From the NCBI GenBank assembly GCA_964495825.1, contig CAZBWI010000061.1, forward strand, positions 1-7,538: a stretch of 7,538 nucleotides of DNA, given 5' to 3'. The notes beneath the pieces are model-generated. The model saw only the letters and a program-made list of their open reading frames with translations, was not told where the DNA came from and ran no database searches. Made by a program: the position numbers and the translations under genes. This DNA comes from CAJBLF01 sp964495825. GTDB lineage: Bacteria; Patescibacteriota; Gracilibacteria; Absconditabacterales; Absconditicoccaceae. Each line of letters starts with the position of its first letter. Position 1 is the stretch's first letter. Below, piece by piece: positions 1 through 5,904 of the stretch.

Positions 1-20
1 TAATCAGACAAATCCTCAAT

Positions 21-50
21 TGTTCACTGTTAGTTGTTAACTGTTCACTG
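21..50. repeat. Imperfect heptamer tandem repeat, four units
   Basis: Four consecutive 7-base units can be read directly: TGTTCAC (21-27), TGTTAGT (28-34), TGTTAAC (35-41) and TGTTCAC (42-48), followed by TG. The unit consensus is close to TGTTMAC. The array lies between the left edge and the methyltransferase gene. Its role is unknown. It may be a short repeat family dispersed in intergenic regions, which one window cannot show. Confidence 0.7.
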
Positions 51-74
51 ATTTTAATCATTTAGTCATTCATT

Positions 75-689
75 TTGTCTTATACTCAGAAACATATCCT
101 GATTTACGATCCCAAGATAGGATACAACACAATAGCTAAGGAATACGGGAATTACCACAAACACCTTGATAGTTTCGACAAAGGTGTTTTTGTTAAATAT
201 CTGCCAAGACAAGAGTGAATTTCACTTATCGACTTGGGAGCCGGCGATGGAAGATTGTATAAATATCTTGTGCCATTAAAACCAGCTACATATGTCGCTT
301 GCGATATCGCGGAGAAACTCTTGAACAGACACCCAGGCAAAAATATAGAAAAGGTAGTCTGTGATCTAGAAGAGCCACTCCCCTTCGATGACGAATCATT
401 TGATCTTGCAACCAGTTTTTTTGTGCTTGAGCATATCGAAGACATACATCTCCTCTTCAGCGAAGTCTATAGAATACTAAAGACGTGATGAGTATGGATC
501 ATCGGACATTTCATTCAAAGGCGCGAATTTATCCGAAAAAAGGAAAAAAATCAGTTCAAAATTCAATTTTTCAATCATAGGATCCAGGATTTGGAAAAAA
601 TTGCCCAAAAGAATTTTTTCACAACCCATCTCGTACCTATTTACGAAGAAGGGAATAGCATAGGATATATCTTAATTTGTAAGAAATAA
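75..689 (+). CDS. Class I SAM-dependent methyltransferase (Methyltransf_11-like), UGA=Gly
   Basis: Predicted cytoplasmic methyltransferase using S-adenosylmethionine; the substrate cannot be told. With TGA as glycine the frame is open from 66 to the TAA at 687-689, giving about 204 residues from the TTG at 75. The glycine-rich SAM loop DLGAGDG is at residues 53-59, followed by YVACDIAEK with the acidic residue after motif I. Further on are PFDDESFDL and VLEHIED, and then an RILKTGG segment, the usual order in Methyltransf_11 proteins. In-frame TGA codons at 216, 486 and 489 encode glycine; the last two form the conserved Gly-Gly after the LK. The CGA at 534 would be Trp. The start is doubtful. 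No in-frame ATG or GTG precedes the SAM loop, TTG 75 is the only usual alternative, and a TATACT at 81-86 would suggest initiation near the ATC at 96. The gene is followed by an inverted repeat and an unrelated gene. The family call is firm; the N-terminus is not. Confidence 0.8.
81..86 (+). promoter_or_regulatory. -10-like TATACT near the methyltransferase start
   Basis: TATACT here is identical to the hexamer in front of metG. A transcript from it would begin near 93, almost at the first plausible codons of the methyltransferase (ATC at 96, ATT at 102). It lies inside the frame if TTG 75 is the start, so one of the two readings must be wrong. No -35 element is clear. Confidence 0.3.
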
Positions 690-699
690 TTATTTTGTA

Positions 700-727
700 T
701 TGACTTTTATTATATTATACATATAAA
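700..727 (+). promoter_or_regulatory. Candidate sigma70-type promoter TTGACT-16-TATAAA
   Basis: TTGACT (700-705) and TATAAA (722-727) are separated by 16 bases, each matching the consensus at five of six positions. Transcription would start near 734, leaving a leader of about 24 bases before the ATG at 758, with no Shine-Dalgarno sequence in it. It competes with the leaderless -10 candidate at 744-749. The region is so AT-rich that chance matches are likely. Confidence 0.4.
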
Positions 728-746
728 ATATATGTATTTATTTTTT
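717..746 (+). terminator. AT-rich inverted repeat followed by a T-run, possible terminator
   Basis: ATACATAT (717-724) and ATATGTAT (730-737) form a perfect 8-base inverted repeat around a 5-base loop, followed by TTATTTTTT. The layout resembles the stronger terminator at 1298-1321 and would end the methyltransferase transcript. The stem has only one G:C pair, so it is weak; it could instead be an operator overlapping the promoter. Confidence 0.35.
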
Positions 747-749
747 ACT
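744..749 (+). promoter_or_regulatory. -10-like TTTACT eight bases before the ATG
   Basis: TTTACT ends exactly eight bases before the ATG at 758, the same geometry as TATACT before metG. Transcription from it would start one to three bases before the ATG, giving an essentially leaderless mRNA. Confidence 0.4.
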
Positions 750-757
750 CTAGCATT

Positions 758-1252
758 ATGAACCAAAAACATCTCGATTATCATGATCATGAACATGCTT
801 CAGTAAAAAGACGTGGATATACTTTTCTTTCTCCGATCATATTTTCTTTAGGTATTATACTCAATGCTCATGGACAGAATACCTATCTTTCAGATACTGC
901 ACTACTCAAACCACAACTAGAAGATGTCGTAAGCACCCCTGAAATTACTGCTGGATTCGAACATTCTCTCAACGAAATAACAAAATATTGAATCCCCCAA
1001 ACAAAAAGAGAGAAACTTATCCAAGAATTTTTGACGAAATTACAGTTTATATTTGAGATCCCTCAAGACAATATCTATTTTAAAAAAAACACCGTTATCA
1101 CCAAAGCTAATATATTTCTCAATTCTTTCTATAAGGAATCATATCGAGAATCAAATAAGTTAAAAGTTGTCATCAAATCTATCTATCAGCAAAACAATAA
1201 GCTATATATAGATATCGAATATCTGTATACTGCTGATCGGAAGAATGATTAG
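758..1252 (+). CDS. Unrecognised small protein with signal-peptide-like N-terminus
   Basis: Unrecognised protein of 164 residues. One frame runs from the ATG at 758 through the TGA at 989-991 (Gly78) to the TAG at 1250-1252; the standard code splits it in two. The N-terminus is rich in His and Asp (HLDYHDHEH, residues 5-13). It continues with KRR (17-19) and a hydrophobic stretch at about 21-36 ending in AHGQ, which looks like a signal peptide or membrane anchor with an unusually long n-region. The rest is polar and Lys/Asn/Tyr rich. The C-terminal part (KVVIKSIYQQ, then YIDIEYLY) suggests beta strands. CGA at 1145 and CGG at 1238 would be Trp130 and Trp161. It is probably exported or membrane-attached. 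It has its own promoter candidates and a terminator, so it is likely monocistronic. No function is assigned. Confidence 0.7.
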
Positions 1253-1297
1253 AAAATCGATAACTCAATCTTGAAAATACACTCACTTTTGTATAAG

Positions 1298-1321
1298 GTA
1301 ATAGGGAACTATTACTTTTTT
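1298..1321 (+). terminator. Rho-independent terminator between the small-protein gene and metG
   Basis: GTAATAG (1298-1304) and CTATTAC (1309-1315) pair perfectly around a GGAA tetraloop and are followed directly by six T. The stem can be extended by a G-U and two A-U pairs into the upstream GAA. It lies 45 bases after the TAG at 1252 and ends that transcript. Confidence 0.75.
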
Positions 1322-1324
1322 ATT

Positions 1325-1330
1325 TATACT
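1325..1330 (+). promoter_or_regulatory. -10-like TATACT eight bases before the metG ATG
   Basis: TATACT ends eight bases before the ATG at 1339, immediately after the terminator T-run. A transcript would start about two bases before the ATG, so metG mRNA would be leaderless. The -35 position falls in the terminator hairpin and has no consensus match. No Shine-Dalgarno sequence precedes the ATG. Confidence 0.45.
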
Positions 1331-1338
1331 ATACCATA

Positions 1339-2907
1339 ATGAAAAAATTTCTCATCACTACTCCCATCTACTATCCCAATGGATATCCGCACATCGGACA
1401 CGCATATAGTTCTTTTATCGCTGATTTCTATGCAAGATACAAAAGATTACTTGGATATGAAGTAAAATTTTCGACTGGTAACGATGAAAATAGTCAAAAA
1501 ATCATCCAACAAGCAGAAGCTGAAGGCAGGGAAGTTATGGAATATCTCGATGCTATGGGGAAAAAATGGGAAGAGGTTCGAAAACACCTTCAAATTTCTT
1601 ATACTGACTTTATTAGAACCACTCAAGAAAACCATAAAAAGCTCGTTCAAGAGATGCTTCAAAAGTCTTATGACAAATGAGATATTTACGAAGGAGAATA
1701 CAAAGGATATTATTGCGTCGGGTGTGAATGATTTAAAACTGAAAAAGATCTTATTGAAAAAGATGGTGAGATGGTCTGTCCTGATCATTTAAAAAAACCG
1801 GATCTTATCACAGAAAAAAACCGATTCTTCAGACTCAAAAATTATGAAGACAACATAAAAAAATTTTATCTAGCCAATCCAGAATTCCTTATCCCTGAAT
1901 ATAGATTCAATGAAATGAAATCATTTGTAAATAATGGTCTAGAGGATTTTTCTGTTTCCAGAGAGACCAATAAATTTGGTATTCCGTTACCGTTTGATCC
2001 TAGCCAAGTTACCTATGTACGATATGATGCATTGTTTAATTATGTTACCGTAAGCAAAGATGCTTGATTTTGGAATGATGAAACAGAAGTCGTACATATC
2101 CTCGGAAAAGATATCGCAAGATTCCATTCTATCTTCCGACCTGCAATGCTGATGAGCGTCGAAGAAAAACTACCTAACAAAGAATTTATCACCGGATTCT
2201 TCACTGTAGATGGTCAGAAAATGAGCAAATCATTGGGAAATGTTATTGATCCCGTGAAAGTAGTAGATGATTATGATAGAGATGCAGTAATTTTCAATCT
2301 CTTGTATGATGTACCTATCGGTGCAGATGGAGATTTTTCTATTGAAAGATTGGCGAATCTGTATGATAGTATGCTTATCGGATGACGAGGTAATCTGGTA
2401 AACAGAGTAACAAGTCTATGTAAAAAATATTGAATCACTAGCGGAAAATTTAATAAACAGAAACGACAAATCTTCAAAGAGAACAATGAAAGTAAATTAC
2501 TCTATTATTTCGAAGAATGACGAGATGGAAATAAAATCGAAGAACAATATCTCAGAAGAGCTGAAATCAAATGATATCTCGATGATCGATATCAATTAAT
2601 CCAAAGAGCAAATGAATATATTACTGCTACAGAACCACGAGCAAAATACAAACATGAAGAAACAAAAGCTGAGGCGATTGCTGACTTACAATTCTTACTG
2701 TATATCGTAAAAAACATTGCACTTTTCTCAGCACCAGTATTAATCAACGGATTTAAAAAAATCCAAGCAATATTTGGTAACGAAGCATTGAACACTATTG
2801 ATTCTACAGTAAATACTGAGCACAGCACATTCAAAGAAGTCTTTGATCTGGAAGATTTTCCAGTAAATCTCAACCCTCAGATTATTTATCAGAAAAAAGA
2901 AATATAA
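1339..2907 (+). CDS. metG: Methionyl-tRNA synthetase, read with UGA=Gly and CGA=Trp
   Basis: Charges tRNA-Met with methionine in the cytoplasm, for initiation and elongation. The frame runs 522 residues to the TAA at 2905-2907 once seven in-frame TGA codons (1678, 1729, 2065, 2383, 2431, 2518, 2572) are read as glycine. The HIGH motif is intact at residues 18-21 in PNGYPHIGH, and KMSKS is at 294-298. A single zinc knuckle, C126-x2-C129 and C147-x2-H150, has the Thermus-type pattern. Nine CGA codons occur, several at positions where the family has Trp: 162 (N-W-FF), 228 (YV-W-xDA), 267 (FHxxx-W-PAML) and 434 (ANxYIxxxxP-W). Conserved arginines, such as the one in SRE (1960) and in ARFH (2119), use AGA. 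The anticodon-binding helical domain follows KMSKS. The protein ends without the Trbp111-like C-terminal domain found in some bacteria. Start: ATG directly before the conserved TTPIYYPNG segment. Confidence 0.97.
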
Positions 2908-2966
2908 TACACCTTCATATATAATAAAAAAACTGAGAATATTGGCCCTTTTATAAAGAAATAATA

Positions 2967-3857
2967 TTATCCTTTTATTAGATATACCTTAACAAAACTT
3001 GCTTTAAGATCAGCTCATTGTTTTGCTAATACATCTAATTGTTTGTTTTTTGCCATATCAAAGATAGTATCAAGATTTTTTCTTATTGCTTGTATTCATT
3101 CATCATTTAGTTCCGCTTCTATTGCTTTAAGCTTTTCATTAGCTAGTGGATAGGTATCTATAATCTTTTGTATGTCCTTAGTGTCAGCTCAAGCTATTAT
3201 CTCTTCCATAATATCATGAAAATCCACCAAAGCAACAGCCAACATAGAGAATCCATTTCTCTTAAACATTTCTTGTTCTATCGTTCTAATTTCTTCAAGT
3301 CTTTTATGTGTAGCAGGAAGATCACCATTATAAATTCCGTCTTTTATATCTTTCAATAAATCTGCTATTTTTTTAAGATCAGCATTTAGTTGAGTATCCC
3401 CCTTTAATGCATAAGGTTTATACTTAGTATATTTTTCCTGGAATTCAGTATAGGCAGGTATAAGTTTTTCGTAATATAAAATAGATTCTGATCTCTTTTC
3501 TTTTCCGGAATTAAAAAGAAGTTGTTTATAGCTGTTATTCATTTTTGAATAATCTTCCAAGAAAATTTTTCTACTAAAAAAATTGCTCAAAAAGGCAAAT
3601 ATTCATCCTACGATAATAACAATACCTACTCATAGAATAATCTTCCAATTTTTAACCTGTTTACCTCTATAGGTACTAATTTTGAATAAAGCATACAAAG
3701 CACAAACACCTGTAATGCTCGTAAACAAAGCAATAACACCAATCATATATACTACAATTTGTAGTATGCCATACAATCGCATATATCATCCTACTATTGC
3801 TAAAAGTGCGATTAATAATCTTATTAAACGATCTAAAATTCATTCATTTTTTTTCAT
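2967..3857 (-). CDS. DUF2892/YgaP-type membrane protein with C-terminal helical domain
   Basis: Membrane protein of 296 residues; function unknown. The frame from the ATG at 3857 to the TAA at 2967-2969 contains seven TGA-Gly codons. Residues 1-64 resemble the DUF2892 (YgaP transmembrane) family: LDRLIRLLIA near the start, two hydrophobic helices (about 11-27 and 30-50), then GVCALYALFKIST at 50-62, matching the family's C-x-LY-x-L-x-x-IST ending. CGA at 3777-3779 gives Trp27. A third membrane helix lies at about 72-91. After it come some 200 mostly polar, charged, alpha-helical residues without Cys, likely outside the membrane and possibly a helical bundle. No signal peptide or enzyme motif is visible. 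The start lies 22 bases after the MFS stop, so it may be co-transcribed. It also has its own -10-like sequences. Confidence 0.8.
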
Positions 3858-3865
3858 AAGGAAAC

Positions 3866-3884
3866 ATTAAAAAATAAAATTATA
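3866..3884 (-). promoter_or_regulatory. Two -10-like sequences before the DUF2892-type gene
   Basis: On the minus strand TATAAT (3884-3879) overlaps the TAA of the MFS gene. TTTAAT (3871-3866) ends exactly eight bases before the ATG at 3857, the spacing seen before metG. Either could drive the gene on its own. No convincing -35 is seen and the region is nearly all A and T. Confidence 0.35.
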
Positions 3885-5094
3885 GAGTTTCTGTATTTTT
3901 AGTATTTACAAAAATAAATAATAACATAATAATCAGTCCGACAGCAAATGCAAACAAGAATGTAGCTTGCGGAGAAATTTTATCTCGCAACATTCAGAGA
4001 AGATATCATCCAGGGAGAGAAACAATTCCAATAGCTGTATGAAAAAGTCCCAATGCTGTCCCTTTTTGTTCTTTACCTGCTAAATCGACAACAAGTGCTC
4101 TTTCGGTTCCATCGATGATAGCAAATACTAATCCGAATACCACGAAGAAAAATATCACCCAGCTAATTTGCGTAACCAATGCTAATCACAAAGTCACCAC
4201 CAAAAATAAACTATAAGCAATCCAAAGTATTTTTTTTCTTCCTATACGATCGGATAATATTCCTAATGGTGTAGATGCAATAGTATATACTCAATAAAAC
4301 AAAACGTAAAATAAAATAGACCTTTCATCACTTGCACCAACACTTTTGGCTTTCAACAACATGAATGCGTACCCGAAATTTACTAATCCAAACAATGCAG
4401 CGACCAAGATAAAACGTTTAAGATTATTCGGAAGTGTTTTGAGTGCTACCCCTAATGATGGGATTTCTATATTTGGCTTCACATCTACGTAGTCCCAATT
4501 CTTTTCGTGTTTCAATTTCTTCGCTTCTTTGACAAACAATATCGCAAGTACAGCGATCAATCCTGGAATAAATGCAAAAATAAATAGTTTCTGATAACCT
4601 AACAGAGGAAATAATACTAATGCCAATACCGCACCCAACACTGAACCCGTCCCATCCATCGCTCTCTGGATACCATATGCTTTCCCCATAAATTCTGGCG
4701 GAGTTGAATCTGCGACTAACGCATCCCTTGGCGCATCTCTGAGTCCTTTCCCTATTCTCTCGATAACTCTAAAAATCAATATTACAGGCCATGTTTTGGC
4801 CAATGCAAATAATGGTTTAGTAATAGTTAAAAAACTATAGCCGATCAAGACAAATATTGTTCTCTTATGAAATTTATCTGACAAATATCATGAAAATACT
4901 TTCAATAATGCAGCCGTCGTATCCGCCGCTCATTCTACAATTCCTATGACCGTTGCTCATGAACCCAGACTCACTAGAAACAATGGAATCAACGGGAATA
5001 CCATCTGAGAACTCAGATCGGTAAACAAGGAAACGAATCAAAGCAGAAGAACATTTCTGGAGATTCATTTGAGAAAGTATTTGAGATTTTTCAT
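3880..5094 (-). CDS. Major facilitator superfamily (MFS) transporter
   Basis: Secondary transporter in the cytoplasmic membrane; the substrate is unknown. The frame from the ATG at 5094 to the TAA at 3880-3882 gives 404 residues, a normal length for a 12-helix MFS protein. Nine in-frame TGA codons are read as glycine. Residues 26-38 (DLSSQMVFPLIPL) form the typical first helix. The MFS loop motif is at 69-78 (GYLSDKFHKR) and recurs in the second half as GILSDRIGRK (278-287). RIGKGLRDAPRD at 113-124 is characteristic of one MFS subgroup. The CGA at 3985-3987 gives Trp370 in LLGML-W-DKISP, where related proteins usually have LW-D. A standard-code reading loses the first 70 residues and the last third. 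The start lies 18 bases after the upstream stop, which suggests one transcription unit. Drug or metabolite export is possible but not shown. Confidence 0.9.
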
Positions 5095-5112
5095 ATACAC
5101 TATTCATAACTA

Positions 5113-5781
5113 TTAAAAAAGTTTTATATATTTCTTCTCTATAAGCTTCAACACAAAATATACTACAAAGATAATATACTGTGCAATATATTCTCAGAAA
5201 TTGAGAAATGCAAGATGAAGTAATGCAAATATCAAAGCAAAATATGCAGTATATTGAATTGTTTTTTGATGACGTTTAAAAAGTCTGATAGAATAATTAT
5301 TTGACGTAACATAACCGATAAAGAGCATAAATAATCCTAGGTATCCAGCGAGTAATCGGAACTTTTGTAATTGTGCCTGTAATGAAAAATCTATTTGTAT
5401 CCATTGAGCGATCCATATACCTGCGTGAGTGAATATTGTGAGAAATGTAGTAATTCCCAACAATCTTCTCAGTTTCATTCCCCATCAAGCGACAACGTAC
5501 ACTATACTTATCACGATAAATAACAATCATTTGAATGATCTTCATTTTATAGTTTTGAGGTAGTTTCGTAGTCATGGGAAAGTTAAATCCTTCACTTCTG
5601 TATAAGGCATCAATATCACAAATATTGGTTTCACCAATAAGGTCACCCAAAGTAAATTCATTCAAAAATTTGCGAACCATTGGGGAATTTCATTCCCAAA
5701 AAATGAAAGCGATTCAGGAGAAAAATACGTCAACAGCACTATAGCAACACTTATGAGTGTAACAATAAAATAATAGAGCAT
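5113..5781 (-). CDS. Ferric-reductase-like / MsrQ-like transmembrane protein
   Basis: Predicted heme-binding membrane protein of 222 residues, read from the ATG at 5781 to the TAA at 5113-5115 with six TGA-Gly codons. Six or seven membrane helices can be seen: about 3-20, 36-60, 84-102, 107-127, 142-160 and 174-195, with a further hydrophobic end. VVAGWGMKLRRLLGITTF, then TH119AG, GYVTSN and LLH189 follow the order of the ferric-reductase-like transmembrane domain (PF01794), which includes the MsrQ/YedZ heme subunits. By spacing from H189, the middle heme-ligand position of MsrQ falls on Gln176 rather than His; His171 lies five residues earlier. CGA codons give Trp72 and Trp142. No flavin or NAD domain is present, and no MsrP partner is in the window. 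A TATACA at 5801-5796 could be its -10. It is the first of three closely spaced minus-strand genes. Confidence 0.75.
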
Positions 5782-5904
5782 ACAATCATTTTATGTGTAT
5801 AAAACCTTTTCTCAGATATCCATAGGTTTACCGTATTTTTATCATTATGAACGAAGTAGTGTTTGCTTATCCATTCTTATATAGTATATGTTTTTCATTA
5901 TTCA
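5782..5904 (-). promoter_or_regulatory. Gap between cysS and the membrane-protein genes, with -10-like sequences and a 9-codon ORF
   Basis: This gap of 123 bases holds a TATACT (5888-5883 on the minus strand) placed exactly eight bases before an ATG. That ATG opens a tiny ORF at 5874-5845, MDKQTLLRS and a TAA. Further on, TATACA (5801-5796) lies 14 bases before the start of the ferric-reductase-like gene. The short ORF could be a leader peptide or a chance ATG. I see no hairpin terminator after cysS, so read-through is possible. Confidence 0.35.

Noticed and set aside
684..695. Palindrome AAATAATTATTT as a regulatory site
   Set aside because: It overlaps the methyltransferase stop codon, is made only of A and T, and such palindromes are expected by chance in this composition.
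1447..1788. Antisense ORF inside metG
   Set aside because: It is a shadow of the coding strand of MetRS; its product looks like low-complexity Phe/Ser/Ile-rich sequence with no recognisable motif.
2908..2966. Bidirectional terminator between the convergent metG and DUF2892-type genes
   Set aside because: The gap has A- and T-runs and short palindromes such as ATAATATTAT, but no stem with a loop and T-run that I would call.
3880..5094. Pseudogene: MFS gene broken by many stop codons
   Set aside because: All interruptions are TGA, none is TAA or TAG or a frameshift, and the joined protein has normal MFS length and motifs. It is recoding, not decay.
4874..5107. Alternative minus-strand ORF with its own ATG at the start of the MFS gene
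   Set aside because: It overlaps the first 70 codons of the MFS gene in another frame; the MFS frame gives the expected first helices and the loop motif.
5297..5680. Alternative 127-codon minus-strand ORF
   Set aside because: It lies in another frame of the ferric-reductase-like gene, which gives consistent membrane helices when TGA is glycine.
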